A stretch of DNA of 64,000 nt from CALEMW01 sp964343835 (GTDB lineage: Bacteria > Krumholzibacteriota > Krumholzibacteriia > LZORAL124-64-63): NCBI GenBank assembly GCA_964343835.1, contig CAYFKR010000006.1, forward strand, positions 62,001 through 126,000. The letters are read 5' to 3'. Below, one piece after another: positions 1 through 9,863 of the stretch. The notes under the pieces were generated by a model, which saw only the letters and a list, made by a program, of their open reading frames with translations, did no database searches and was not told the origin of the DNA. How positions within the stretch are numbered: position 1 is the stretch's first letter; each line of letters opens with the position of its first letter. Both the position numbers and the translations under genes were made by a program.

Positions 1-24
1 CGCCCTGTCGGCGGCGGTCACGGC

Positions 25-1512
25 CTATTCCTTGTCGGACGACTCGTCGTCGTCCCCGTTCTCCCCGTCGTCCTGCTCCGTGACGCGATCCTCGAAGCCC
101 TCGAAGAGGTCCCCGTCGGGAACCACGACCTCGGAGGGGTCGCTCGGGATCTCCACCACGGGAGCCTCGCCGTCCTCGGCCAGGGCGCCCTCGTCGAAGA
201 GCGGACGCTCCTCCTCGGCCAGCTGGGCCAGTTCCTCGGCCACGGTGGACTCGATGATGCGCTCCAGCTCGTCCAGGGTCGCGATGGCGGTGCCCTGCAG
301 GGTCTCGGCGGTCTTCTCGCCAATGCCCGGCACGGACATGAGCTCCTCGAGGGTGCACTCGGCCAGGTCGCGGATGGAGGCGAAGCCCATCTCGCGGAGC
401 GACACGGAGATCTTGTCGGTCACCCCGGTCATCTCCTCGAGCTCCATGGCCACCTCGTTGCGCACGCGCTGGCGGATGTGGTACTCGCGGGACGACACCA
501 GGTCGATCTTCCACTCGGTGAGCTTGGCGGCCAGGCGGACGTTCTTGCCCTCCTTGCCGATGGCCTTGGACAGCTGGTCCTCGTTCACCACGACCGTGGC
601 TTCCTGCTGGTCGTCGTGCAGGATGATGGTACTGACCTCGGCGGGGCTCAGGGCGCGGCTGATGAGCAGCGACATCTCGGCGCTCCAGGGCACGATGTCG
701 ATGCGCTCGCCCGCCAGCTCGCGGGTCACGGCCTGCACGCGGGAGCCCTTCATGCCCACGCAGGAGCCCACGGCGTCCACGCGGTCGTCGTGGGAGACCA
801 CGGCGATCTTCGACCGCGTGCCCGGCTCGCGGGCCACGGCCTTGATCTCCACGATGCCCTCCTGGATCTCGGGCACCTCCTGCTCGAAGAGCGACTTCAG
901 GAACTCGGGATGGCTCCGCGACAGGATGATCTGGGGGCCCTTGGCATTGTCCAGGACCTCCACGATCAGCGCGCGGATGGAGCTTCCCTGATGGAGCTTC
1001 TCGCCACGGATCTGCTCGCGCCAGGGCAGCATGGCCTCCACGCGGCCCAGGTTGACCAGCACGTTGCCGCGGTCCACCTGCTGCACCGAGCCGGTGATGA
1101 CCTCGTTCACGCGGTCCTTGTAGGTGTCGAAGATGTTGGTGCGCTCGGCCTCGCGGACCTTCTGCACCAGGATCTGCTTGGCCACCAGGATGGCGTTGCG
1201 GCCGAACTCCTCGATGGGCAGGTCCCAGCGCAGCTCGTCGCCGATCTGCACCTCGTCGCCGAACTCCTCCTGGGCTTCCTCCAGGGTCATCTCGGCGTCC
1301 TCGTCCATGATGTTGTCCACGACCACCTTGACGTGCTCGACGGTCATCTCGCCGGTGACCTCGTCGATGCGCGCGTCGATCACGGCCTCCGCGCCCAGCT
1401 TCTTGCGGGCGGCGGACTGCAGGCCGGCGATCAGCGACTCGATCACGATGGCGCGGTCCACGTTCTTCTCCCTCGTGATCATGGCGAGGGCGTCGAGGAC
1501 GTTGTACTGCAT
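25..1512 (-). CDS. nusA: Transcription termination/antitermination factor NusA
   Basis: NusA binds RNA polymerase and nascent RNA and modulates pausing, termination and antitermination. The 495-residue product has the family layout: N-terminal polymerase-binding domain (about 1-125), S1 domain (about 135-200, GNVLVNLGRVEAMLP), two KH domains (GMKGSRVQ near 253 and IGKEGKNVRLAAK near 320), a helix-hairpin-helix region with MSVPGIGEKTAE near 395, and a very acidic C-terminal tail. It follows rimP after 37 bases on the same strand, the classic rimP-nusA-infB order. The next gene downstream would lie beyond the window edge and cannot be seen. Start ATG opens MQYNVLDALA. Confidence 0.97.
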   Translation of the reverse strand: MQYNVLDALAMITREKNVDRAIVIESLIAGLQSAARKKLGAEAVIDARIDEVTGEMTVEHVKVVVDNIMDEDAEMTLEEAQEEFGDEVQIGDELRWDLPIEEFGRNAILVAKQILVQKVREAERTNIFDTYKDRVNEVITGSVQQVDRGNVLVNLGRVEAMLPWREQIRGEKLHQGSSIRALIVEVLDNAKGPQIILSRSHPEFLKSLFEQEVPEIQEGIVEIKAVAREPGTRSKIAVVSHDDRVDAVGSCVGMKGSRVQAVTRELAGERIDIVPWSAEMSLLISRALSPAEVSTIILHDDQQEATVVVNEDQLSKAIGKEGKNVRLAAKLTEWKIDLVSSREYHIRQRVRNEVAMELEEMTGVTDKISVSLREMGFASIRDLAECTLEELMSVPGIGEKTAETLQGTAIATLDELERIIESTVAEELAQLAEEERPLFDEGALAEDGEAPVVEIPSDPSEVVVPDGDLFEGFEDRVTEQDDGENGDDDESSDKE

Positions 1513-1549
1513 GGTCGATCAGCTCCCGTATCTCGTGGGGTGCGGCGGG

Positions 1550-2113
1550 TCAGTCCCCGTCGCGCTCCTGGCGGCGCGCCCGGCGCGCCTCCCTGCGGTC
1601 GTGCTTCTTCTTCCGTCGATCCCGGCGGATCAGGGCCTGGGGATCGAACTCGGGATCCAGGTTGGCCTCGCGGACGTCGGCCGCCGCGAAACGCTGCGGC
1701 TCCTCGTCGTCGGCGGTGCGCAGCGTCAGGCCCGTTCCGTCATGGGCCTCCAGGACGCCCTTCCAGGTCTTCGTGCGGCTGCCGCGGCTCACCTTCAGGA
1801 CCACGTTCTCCCCCACGGCGGCCTCGAAATGGGCCCGGGTGCGCAGGGGGCGCCTCACGCCCGGCGACGAGACCTCGATCACGTACGCGTCCGGAAAGAG
1901 GTCCGCCTCCTCCAGCAGCATGCCCGCGGTGCGCGACGCCGTCGCGCAGCCGTCCAGGGAAACGCCGCCGTCGCGGTCCACGAACACGCGGACGGTGAGG
2001 CGTCCTCCACCCAGGAACAGGCGCACGTCGAGCAGCTCGAAGCCCTCGTCGACGAGGGGCTGTTCGAGCAGTTCGATGACCCGGAGGGCCGTCTCGTACC
2101 GGTCCAGTGCCAA
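1550..2113 (-). CDS. rimP: Ribosome maturation factor RimP
   Basis: RimP assists maturation of the 30S ribosomal subunit in the cytoplasm. The product (187 residues from the chosen start) shows the N-terminal RimP fold (LLEQPLVDEGFELLDVRL, VFVDRDGGVSLDGC, YVIEVSSPGVRRPL) and a C-terminal SH3-like domain, ending in a basic tail. The frame is open further upstream, but that extension is low-complexity and unlike the family. The TTG at 2113 is preceded by GGAG with a 5-base spacer and starts at the usual point (ALDRYETALRVIELL), so I prefer it. It is followed closely by nusA. Confidence 0.93.
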   Translation of the reverse strand: MALDRYETALRVIELLEQPLVDEGFELLDVRLFLGGGRLTVRVFVDRDGGVSLDGCATASRTAGMLLEEADLFPDAYVIEVSSPGVRRPLRTRAHFEAAVGENVVLKVSRGSRTKTWKGVLEAHDGTGLTLRTADDEEPQRFAAADVREANLDPEFDPQALIRRDRRKKKHDRREARRARRQERDGD

Positions 2114-2234
2114 GGAGTCTCCGGATCCCGCCCGGCGGAATCCCCTTCTGGGGAACCCTCCCGGACATGAAAAGAAGTGGACTTGCGCCCACTCCACATC
2201 GCGCCGTCGCCGGCGCAGGTCTGAAGCAAAGGCC

Positions 2235-2263
2235 ATGGTAACCCCTGCCATGCGGCAAGGCAA
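2235..2263 (-). promoter_or_regulatory. Predicted sigma-70-type promoter of rimP-nusA
   Basis: On the minus strand TTGCCT (2258-2263) and TACCAT (2235-2240) are separated by 17 bases. They lie at the 3' end of the preceding peptidase-like gene and about 120 bases before the rimP start. The same TACCAT -10 recurs before pyrG and before the gene starting at 45586, which supports the call. The roughly 115-base leader to rimP contains two short G+C hairpins (TCCCC/GGGGA and CCGCC/GGCGG). Confidence 0.5.
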
Positions 2264-2273
2264 GGACAAAACG

Positions 2274-3185
2274 TCAGTCCGGGGGGCGCCTCACGAGGTC
2301 CAGCAGGAGGGTCCCCGACTGCTCCAGGCCGCGGGGGTCGCAGGCCTCCGGCACGTCCGACACGGTGTGCCATTCCGGATAGTCGAAATCGATGAGGTCC
2401 AGGGCGGGAATCCCGAGGCGCAGGAAGGGGACATGGTCGTCGTGGGCGGCCCGGCCGGGTCTGGCCCGGAACACGTCCAGCCCCAGTTCGGCGGCCCGGT
2501 CGAAGATGCGGCGGGTCCAGCCGGGGGCGTAGCGCAGGGAGGTGCCCTCCATGGGGATCTCCACGCCCCTCTCCCCCACCATGTCCAGCAGGATCAGGCC
2601 CAGGGGGCGCTCCGGCGGCAGCGGCGACGTGAACCCGCCCCAGCCCGCCGCCATGCGCTCGGAGCCGATGCAGTAGGTGCGAGGCTGACCGGACAGGCCC
2701 TGGTCCTCGGCGTCGAAGAGCAGCAGGTCCACGCCGATGGCCGGCGGATCCGCGGCCAGGATCTCCGCCAGGTGCAGCAGCACGGCCACGCCGCTGGCCC
2801 CGTCGTTGGCCCCCATCACGGGGTCGCGACGTCGGGCCGGGTCCGGGTCCTGGTCCGCGAACGCCCGGCAGTCCCAGTGGGCGGCGAACCAGATCCGCGG
2901 CCCGCCGTCGGGCCCGGCCGAGATCACGATGTTGGCCAGGTCGTGTTCCTGCCCGTCCAGGGGCGTGACCGCCCGGAAGCGGTCCTCGCGGTGGCGCAGG
3001 CCCAGGGAATCGGCCAGGGCCGCCACGCCCGCCCGGAAGGTGGCGTGGGCCTCGGTGCCGGGCACGCGGGGCCCCAGCGAGCACTGCCACTCCAGCCAGT
3101 GCATGGCGCGGTCGCCGGAGAAGCCGCCCGCGAGGGCGGGAACGGCGGCCATCACGGCCGCCAGCATCAGGATGGTCCTGCGCAC
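2274..3185 (-). CDS. Exported M28-family glutaminyl-peptide cyclotransferase-like protein
   Basis: Probable secreted zinc enzyme that cyclises N-terminal glutamine to pyroglutamate, or a related aminopeptidase. The 303-residue product starts with a signal peptide (MRRTILMLAAVMAAVPALA). Its motifs follow type II glutaminyl cyclases: AAHWDCR near 102, GANDGASG with Asp128, LLLFDAED with Glu160, LILLDMVG with Asp201, DDHVPFLRLGIPALDLI near 249, and EWHT with His273. The DDHxPFLxxGxP...WHT pattern fits glutaminyl cyclases better than generic M28 aminopeptidases. It uses a GTG start with GGGGAGGG upstream and lies 15 bases after the sprA stop, so it is probably cotranscribed with it. Substrate specificity cannot be settled from sequence alone. 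Confidence 0.8.
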   Translation of the reverse strand: MRRTILMLAAVMAAVPALAGGFSGDRAMHWLEWQCSLGPRVPGTEAHATFRAGVAALADSLGLRHREDRFRAVTPLDGQEHDLANIVISAGPDGGPRIWFAAHWDCRAFADQDPDPARRRDPVMGANDGASGVAVLLHLAEILAADPPAIGVDLLLFDAEDQGLSGQPRTYCIGSERMAAGWGGFTSPLPPERPLGLILLDMVGERGVEIPMEGTSLRYAPGWTRRIFDRAAELGLDVFRARPGRAAHDDHVPFLRLGIPALDLIDFDYPEWHTVSDVPEACDPRGLEQSGTLLLDLVRRPPD

Positions 3186-3200
3186 GTCGCTCCCTCCCCG

Positions 3201-6200
3201 CTAGAAGGTGAAGGTGGCCTCCACGCCCAGGCCGAAGCGCTGGGTCGTGGTGTCGGTCTCCTTGATGTGGTCCCGGGCGTAGATCAACCGCATGGCCCCC
3301 GACAGGTTCCTGGTGATGCTGTAGCTGAAGCGCGGGTTCACGCTGATGCTGGAGCGGCCCGTGGTGGTGCGCGGGTCGCCGTCGCGGTCGTCCGACGCCT
3401 GCCACTGGTTGTTGGTGTCGGTGCTGTACTGGACGTCCAGGTCCATGTTGACCTTGGGCGGATTGCCGGGCCGGTAGAGCCCCAGCCGCGACAGCAGCTT
3501 TTCCGCGCCGAAGGAATGCTTGAGCTGCGCCCCGATGGACAGACGGTTCTTCTGGCTCAGCGCCCCGCTGTTCTCGCTCTCCTCGGTGGAGTGGGTCACG
3601 TTCAGCGAAATGTTCATGCCGCTGCGGAAGGTGGTGGACCAGCGGGGGCCCAGCAGGGTCTTGCGCGTGGGATTCGAGTCGGTCTCGGTGATGCCCGTGA
3701 CGGTCTCGCTCTTCTTGTACTGGATGTTCATGTTGGCCGAGCGCACCAGGCCGTCGGGATTGTCGCCGCCCATGATGCCCAGCTTCTCCAGCCCGTTCAC
3801 CGCCAGCTTCAGGTCGGGCCAGTCCTTGGAGGTGTTGCCCGTGAGGGTGCTCGACTCCACCGTCGTGCGGCGGTTCTCGTTGTCGGTCTCGTTGTACTGC
3901 ACGTCCAGCACGATCCAGCGCGACAGCTTCACCTGGGTGGTGATCTGACGGGTGATGCGGTCGCCCTGGTTGCGGGCGGTGTACAGGGAGTCGGGCGCCA
4001 CGATGTCGTGCTTGAGGCCGGCCCGGTACCAGAACCCGGGATCGGGGCCGGGCTGCATGCGCGTGTAGCCGTTCTCTTTCTTGTCCGTGTAGGTCAACTT
4101 CACGTTCTGGGTGCCGCGCAGCAGGGCCAGCAGCGGCGTGGCCGGGTTGGGCAGCCGGAAGCTGCCACCCTCGTCCAGGCCGGCGGCGTCCCAGTCCAGG
4201 GGCGCGTCGTCGCCTGAGGCCAGGGTGTCGGCGTCCGCGTCCCCGGCCTGGCCGGAGGGACGGCGGTTCTCCTCCTCGATCTCGCGGGCGAGGCGGACGA
4301 TGCGGTCCTCCAGGCGCCGTTCCTCGTCGGCGCTCTGCCCGCGTTCGCCCAGCCTGTCCACCAGGCTGCGCAGTTCCTGGTCGTCGAGCTGCCCGCGCCG
4401 CACGCGGTTCTGGATGTCGCGCAGCAGCCGCTGCCGTTCGCCCGAGTCCACCTCCACCCGCTGCGGGAAGAGTCGGTCCACCGGGTTGGCGATGGGCACC
4501 GTCAGCGACACGTTCCAGTCGCCGGTGTTGCGCAGGTGACGCGTGCCGGCCGGGTCGTCCTCCAGGGGCACGTTCAGACCGTGGTCGTTGGTGAACGAGC
4601 CGTTGAACGACACGCCCGGCTTGAGGGCCTGGATGCCCTTGGCCAGGGCCGTGATCTGCCGGAAGACCACCTTGTCCGGCAACCCCAGGCGCGACGGCGG
4701 CTGGAAGCGGATCTGCATGGACTGGGTCAGCACGTTCTCGGCGCCCAGGTTGATGCCCGCGAACTTCCGCTGGCGGAACAGGTCGCGGTCCGAGCGCAGG
4801 TTCACCGACACGTCCATGATGGGCAGGGGCTTGGCGTCGATCTTCCCCTGGATGGTCCCCTGCCGCGTGCGCTGGACGGGCTGGGGCACGTAGGTCTCCA
4901 GGGAGTAGTTCCAGTTGCTGTTCTCGCGCTTGGTGCTGGTGAAGTTGGCACTGAAGTTCAGCCCCGTGGGCAGGTACGCCATGCTCTTGACGATGGGCAC
5001 CTTCCCCAGGATCGGGTTGTCGCCCAGCAGCTTGTTGGGCGGCAGACGCAGGTCGTAGGTCACCGAACCCTGGAGGTTCTGGCCCGTGGTCCGGTTGATG
5101 GGCGACGTGTCGTCGTTGCGCGAGCCGCTGACGGTGAACGTCCAGGGGTCGAGCACGTAGCGCAGGGGCGCGAAGCCCGACGGCTGCGGCCGGGTCAGGC
5201 GCACCGAGAAGTTCTCGCGCTTGTTGACGGTGGACTCCTGCTCCCGCAGGGCGTCGTCCAGGATCTCGATGTCGCTGTTGGTCACGTACTTGGGCCGCTG
5301 CACCTGGCTCTGGCGGCCCAGGCTGACGGGCATCCGGAAGCCCAGCAGGGGGATGAAGTCGTCCACGCGGAAGTTGGTGGACAGGTTCCAGTCCTCGTTG
5401 GTGTAGCCCTGCCCCGTGTTGGTGTTCAGGCCGTGGAACTCGGCGTCGCGACGGGCCCAGTCGAAATCCACCTTGATGCGGTCCCCCATGTTGATCTGCA
5501 CGGCCGCGCGCTGGGCCATGCCCAGCTCCCGCTTGACCTGGCGCAGCTTCACGTCGTTGAACCAGAACACGCCGCTGACGGGGGTCGTGCGGTCGGTGTT
5601 GCGCACGCCGTAGTAGAGGCGCTTGACGCGGCGCAGGTCCGGCGCGCCCACCACGCGAACCCGGTACTGGGCGTTGTTCTCCGTGTCGTTCACCATGGCG
5701 TGGCGCCAGCCCGTCACCGGATCGGCGGGCTCGAGCTTGGCGTTGCTCAGCTCGGCCATGTCGATGCGGATCTCCTTCCACCCCGACCGGCTGCCGTTGC
5801 TCTCGTCGAAGCGGTAGTTCACCTCGTAGAAGTTCAGGGTGTCGGCGCCCACGCGGAAGAAGAGGTCCACGTCCGCGAGGTCCGCCGACGGGCTGTGCAC
5901 GAACCAGGAGAGCTCGGAGTAACGGGTGTAGTCGTCGCCGCGGGGCGAGACCAGGCGGCTGGTGCGCACCATGTGCTCGGGCTCCAGGTTCCGCACGTCG
6001 ACCACCAGCGACGATTCCTTCTCCGGGATGTTGTTCAGCACGTACAGGTCGAAGGGCGGGTCGTAGTCCGGGTTCTCCTTGTTGTTCACCTCGCCCAGGA
6101 AGAATCCCTCGTCGGTGCCCCGCTCCCCCGGCGCCAGGATCTGCTCGTCCGGGTCCTCGGCGGTGGCGATGCGGCGCACGCCCTCGCGTTCCCAGCGCGA

Positions 6201-9200
6201 GCCCAGGAACTTGATCTCCGAGAACTGCAGGTCGCGGAAGCGCTGGTCGGTGGACGCCTCGTCGTCCTCGAACCAGATGCGCATGTGGGTCACGTTGGCC
6301 AGCGACGGCGCCACGCCGCCCGCCGGCAGCACCCGCACCATCTCGCCCAGGCGGAGGCGGTACTTCCTCCAGGCGCGGTCGTCCTCGATGTTGTCCGACA
6401 CCTCGGACGCGGGGTAGTCGCGCAGCACGTCCACCAGGGCGGAGTCGGCGAGGTCGACGCTGAGGGTGAAGAAGCCCTCCTTCTGATCGAAGATGGAGTC
6501 GCCGTCCAGGTCCTCGGTGTCCTCGCGGTTGTTGCCGTCGGTGCCGTTGACGTGAGGGTACGGATCGTTCGGGTCATAGCTGTCGCGGGAACCCACTTCG
6601 AAGTGGTCGGCGCCGCCGTCCACACCGTCCAGGCCCACGTCCTCGTCGGCGGTGAACACGCCGTCGCTGACGCCGTCCACGTAGACCTGCTCCTGGTCCC
6701 ACACGCCGATCTCCAGGGCGCCGTCCACCTCGTTCCAGTGGAAGTCCTCGCTCAGGTTGCCGAAGTCGAAGTGCAGGGTGCCGGACGGGGAATCGCCCAG
6801 CACGTCGTGGCGGAAGTCGTTGACCCAGAACTCCAGGAACTGGGCCCGGGTCAGGTCGATGCCCGTGCTGCCGAGGCCCCGCATGAGCCCGCCCCAGCTG
6901 TCCTCGGTCCACTCGTCCGCCGCCTCGGGGGTCCGCACGTGCATCTGGAGCACCTGCTGGGCCTCGCGGCCCTCCTGCTCCCGCAGGTCGGGATTGAGCA
7001 GGCGACGCTGGGTGGGCTCGGCCGGCAGGTACCAGCGGGTCTCCAGGCGGCTCTCCGGGCGGTAGTCGCGGTCCTGCATGTAGGCGTAGCGGTCGTAGCC
7101 GGGGTGGTCGGGATCCAGCTCCATGCCCGCCTCGTGGGCCGGCTCGCTGGAGCGGTTCCAGCTCAGGCGCGAGATGGGCATGAGGTCCGAGGAGTCGATG
7201 CCCTCGAAGTCCTCCACGTGGGCGTCGCCGAAGGTGTTGGGGTTGGGGATGCTCAGGGCCACCTCGCCGTTGAGCTGGACCGTGCTCTCGCGGTCGCTGT
7301 CGCGGCGGCTCAGCAGGTTGGCCAGGGACGTCAGGATGGACGGCTTCAGCAGGAACTGGCCGTTCACGTTGCCCACCAGCGTGCGGCTGGGCTCCTCCCC
7401 CAGCTTGGCCTTGTGACCCACCACCTGGTTGGACTCGTAGAGCCAAGTGGTGGACATGCGGCTGTCGCGGCCCAGGTCGAACCCCATGTTCAGGCCCACC
7501 AGGCTCGAGTTGCCGCCCCCCAGGAACGGGGCGTACTGGTAGTTCACGGAGATCTGGGAATCGGCGGTGAGCTCGTTGGCGGCGCTCCCCTTCAGCTGGA
7601 TGTCGCCGAAGGTGTAGTCGATGGTGTAGTCCTGATCCTTCACGAGGGTGCGCCCGTTCAGGGTCACCGTCTCGGAGCCTTCCTCGATGTTCATGACGCC
7701 CAGGTTGAACGAGCTGCTCGCCGCGGCGTGCTTGACCACGATCTTGAACTTGGCGGTGCCGTTGTACAGCTCGTTCTCCGAGGCGTTGGGCAGGTACATG
7801 CCGGGCGCCTCGTTGCCGCTCAGGACGGACTCCTCGTAGACGAACGCATCCGACGCCGCATACTCCTCGTAGGTGGCCGGGTCGGCGTTGAAGGGCTCGG
7901 GCATGTCGTAGGGGAACTTGAGCAGGCCGCCCGCCAGGTCGAACACGTACGGGTCGTTGATGTCGGGCAGGCCGTCGGCGCCCGGCACGTTCTGCTGGTC
8001 CATCTGGTCCAGGCCGAAGATGCGGAACAGGTCCAGGTTGCTGCCCTGCTCGGTGATGTCGTTCCAGTCCAGCTGGGGGTTGGTTGCGATGGTGGACTGG
8101 ATGATGCTGAACTCGAAGGTGGACGCGTTGATGTTGGTCCCGCCCAGGGAGTAGATGTTCCGCAGCACGTAGTACCACGAGTGGGGGTCCTCGGCCGGGA
8201 AGGCGGGCTTCAGGAGCTTGAGGCGGTAATATTGGACGCCATCACCGGCCCAGTCGACCCGCTCGCCGTCGTCCTCGCCCGGGACGTTGCCCACGCGATA
8301 GGCGATCACGTCCCTGCCGTCGGCGTCCTGGACGTTGGGATTGCGGACGTCGTAGCTCACGGCCAGGGCGTCGTTGAAGCCGTACTGGCGCCTGAGGTCC
8401 ACCGCGACCAGCCGCTGGTTCTGATCCAGGAGCAGGTCGAAGTCCATGATCCGCTGCCACCACTCGCCCGCCTGGGTACCCGGCGCAGCCTCGGCTTCGT
8501 TGTCCGCGAGGCCCGAGTGCCACACGCCCGTGGGGTCGGGGATCGCCACGGCGTACTGCAGGGCGTTGTTCAAGGGTCGCGACGTCTTCCACTGGTAGAT
8601 GCGGATGGACCCGGTGTCGATGTACAGGCCCGGGTCACGCCCCGGGCTGTCCGGCTCCCGTCCGGGGCTCGACGCGTCCAGCCTCAGCACCTCCGCCAGG
8701 TACGTCGGCAGGTCCAGCCGGAAGAACCGGTTGTTCAGGTACCGGTTCGAGTCGATCGCGTGCTCCGTCAGCGACCCGCCCTGCGAGCTGAACGACTTGG
8801 ACGACGACTCCGCCTTCTGCTTCGACGCCACCACCGTGAAGTCCGCCCGCCCCACCTGGCCGGTGACCTTGATGCCGAACAGCCCCGACTTGTTGGAGCT
8901 GTACCCCAGGAGCTGGCTGCCGGGCAGGGTCAGGCCCACGTCGCCGGTCTCGATGGAGTGGATGATCTCGTCCTCGCCGCCCTCGTAGCGCAGCTGGATC
9001 TGGGTGGCCTCGGGACCGAAGGCCTCGCTGTTGTGGGAGACGTCGATCTTGATCTTCTCGCCGATCTGGCCGGCGAGGTTGATCTGGAGCTGCTGCTCCA
9101 TGTCCAGCGAAGGGAAGAGGCTCTGGCTCTGGCGGTACTCGTTGGGCGTGAACTTGTTGGAGACCGTCGATTCGCCGCTGATGGAGATGTGCTCGCGGCC

Positions 9201-9863
9201 CGAGATGCGGATGTTGGTCTTCTCGCCCCGACCGATGATCTTCTCCAGGGTCCGCGGGAAGCTGATGGGGATCGTCAGGTTGATCAGGCCGCCGTCGCCG
9301 TGGCGACCGCTGCCCACGCCGGCCGACAGGGCCGTCATGCGGTTGGTCACGCTGGCCACGGCGAAGCGGCGCTGGCGGGCCAGGGTCAGGTCGTCCACGA
9401 AGAGGTCCATGACGTCGGCGCCGGCGTCGCGGGCCGGATAATAATGGAACCCTCCCGGCAATTCCTCGACCGACCGGAACAGGAAGAACCATTCGGGGTA
9501 TCTGAAGGTCGTCTCGATGCCGAGCAGGCCGTAGGGCTCGACCACGACCTCCTCCCGGACCATGTCCACGTTCAGGCGCTGCCGCCAGTGGGCCCGGAAC
9601 AGGGTGCGGAGATCGGGCATCCCCTCCCCCTTCACGGGGTCCACGCCCTGGGCCAGCAGGCGCTCCCGGACCAGCAGGCGGTCGGCGCCCAGCAGGCGGG
9701 GATCGTCGGTGAAGCGGATCAGGGGGTCGAGGCCCGGCAGGATGGGGCCCTCGTAGGTGGGATCGGCCGTCGCGGCGGCCGCGACCAGCAGCAGCAGGAA
9801 CGCGAACAGGGCCGCAACGGGCCGGAATCGCGTTCCTCGGGGACTGCGCAGGCTGATCGTCAA
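3201..9863 (-). CDS. sprA: T9SS outer-membrane translocon SprA
   Basis: SprA (Sov) is the giant beta-barrel through which T9SS cargo crosses the outer membrane. The product is 2220 residues, close to the roughly 2400 of characterised members. A signal peptide lies near residues 12-35 (FAFLLLLVAAAATA). Family stretches follow, including INLTIPISFPRTLEKIIGRG, SGEHISISGES-like repeats, GEKIKIDVSHNSEAFGPE, DEIIHSIETGDVGLTLPG and SNKSGLFGIKVTGQVG; many amphipathic strands run to an aromatic C-terminus (GVEATFTF). The frame continues upstream, but TTG at 9863 has GGGGAGG seven bases before it and directly precedes the signal peptide, so it is the likely start. The glutaminyl-cyclase-like gene follows; lptF is divergent. 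No other T9SS gene is in the window. Confidence 0.93.
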   Translation of the reverse strand: MTISLRSPRGTRFRPVAALFAFLLLLVAAAATADPTYEGPILPGLDPLIRFTDDPRLLGADRLLVRERLLAQGVDPVKGEGMPDLRTLFRAHWRQRLNVDMVREEVVVEPYGLLGIETTFRYPEWFFLFRSVEELPGGFHYYPARDAGADVMDLFVDDLTLARQRRFAVASVTNRMTALSAGVGSGRHGDGGLINLTIPISFPRTLEKIIGRGEKTNIRISGREHISISGESTVSNKFTPNEYRQSQSLFPSLDMEQQLQINLAGQIGEKIKIDVSHNSEAFGPEATQIQLRYEGGEDEIIHSIETGDVGLTLPGSQLLGYSSNKSGLFGIKVTGQVGRADFTVVASKQKAESSSKSFSSQGGSLTEHAIDSNRYLNNRFFRLDLPTYLAEVLRLDASSPGREPDSPGRDPGLYIDTGSIRIYQWKTSRPLNNALQYAVAIPDPTGVWHSGLADNEAEAAPGTQAGEWWQRIMDFDLLLDQNQRLVAVDLRRQYGFNDALAVSYDVRNPNVQDADGRDVIAYRVGNVPGEDDGERVDWAGDGVQYYRLKLLKPAFPAEDPHSWYYVLRNIYSLGGTNINASTFEFSIIQSTIATNPQLDWNDITEQGSNLDLFRIFGLDQMDQQNVPGADGLPDINDPYVFDLAGGLLKFPYDMPEPFNADPATYEEYAASDAFVYEESVLSGNEAPGMYLPNASENELYNGTAKFKIVVKHAAASSSFNLGVMNIEEGSETVTLNGRTLVKDQDYTIDYTFGDIQLKGSAANELTADSQISVNYQYAPFLGGGNSSLVGLNMGFDLGRDSRMSTTWLYESNQVVGHKAKLGEEPSRTLVGNVNGQFLLKPSILTSLANLLSRRDSDRESTVQLNGEVALSIPNPNTFGDAHVEDFEGIDSSDLMPISRLSWNRSSEPAHEAGMELDPDHPGYDRYAYMQDRDYRPESRLETRWYLPAEPTQRRLLNPDLREQEGREAQQVLQMHVRTPEAADEWTEDSWGGLMRGLGSTGIDLTRAQFLEFWVNDFRHDVLGDSPSGTLHFDFGNLSEDFHWNEVDGALEIGVWDQEQVYVDGVSDGVFTADEDVGLDGVDGGADHFEVGSRDSYDPNDPYPHVNGTDGNNREDTEDLDGDSIFDQKEGFFTLSVDLADSALVDVLRDYPASEVSDNIEDDRAWRKYRLRLGEMVRVLPAGGVAPSLANVTHMRIWFEDDEASTDQRFRDLQFSEIKFLGSRWEREGVRRIATAEDPDEQILAPGERGTDEGFFLGEVNNKENPDYDPPFDLYVLNNIPEKESSLVVDVRNLEPEHMVRTSRLVSPRGDDYTRYSELSWFVHSPSADLADVDLFFRVGADTLNFYEVNYRFDESNGSRSGWKEIRIDMAELSNAKLEPADPVTGWRHAMVNDTENNAQYRVRVVGAPDLRRVKRLYYGVRNTDRTTPVSGVFWFNDVKLRQVKRELGMAQRAAVQINMGDRIKVDFDWARRDAEFHGLNTNTGQGYTNEDWNLSTNFRVDDFIPLLGFRMPVSLGRQSQVQRPKYVTNSDIEILDDALREQESTVNKRENFSVRLTRPQPSGFAPLRYVLDPWTFTVSGSRNDDTSPINRTTGQNLQGSVTYDLRLPPNKLLGDNPILGKVPIVKSMAYLPTGLNFSANFTSTKRENSNWNYSLETYVPQPVQRTRQGTIQGKIDAKPLPIMDVSVNLRSDRDLFRQRKFAGINLGAENVLTQSMQIRFQPPSRLGLPDKVVFRQITALAKGIQALKPGVSFNGSFTNDHGLNVPLEDDPAGTRHLRNTGDWNVSLTVPIANPVDRLFPQRVEVDSGERQRLLRDIQNRVRRGQLDDQELRSLVDRLGERGQSADEERRLEDRIVRLAREIEEENRRPSGQAGDADADTLASGDDAPLDWDAAGLDEGGSFRLPNPATPLLALLRGTQNVKLTYTDKKENGYTRMQPGPDPGFWYRAGLKHDIVAPDSLYTARNQGDRITRQITTQVKLSRWIVLDVQYNETDNENRRTTVESSTLTGNTSKDWPDLKLAVNGLEKLGIMGGDNPDGLVRSANMNIQYKKSETVTGITETDSNPTRKTLLGPRWSTTFRSGMNISLNVTHSTEESENSGALSQKNRLSIGAQLKHSFGAEKLLSRLGLYRPGNPPKVNMDLDVQYSTDTNNQWQASDDRDGDPRTTTGRSSISVNPRFSYSITRNLSGAMRLIYARDHIKETDTTTQRFGLGVEATFTF

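Noticed and set aside
1879..5781. Long minus-strand frame across rimP, the peptidase-like gene and sprA
   Set aside because: Out-of-frame Pro/Arg/Gly/His-rich translation of three well-supported genes; no family motifs.
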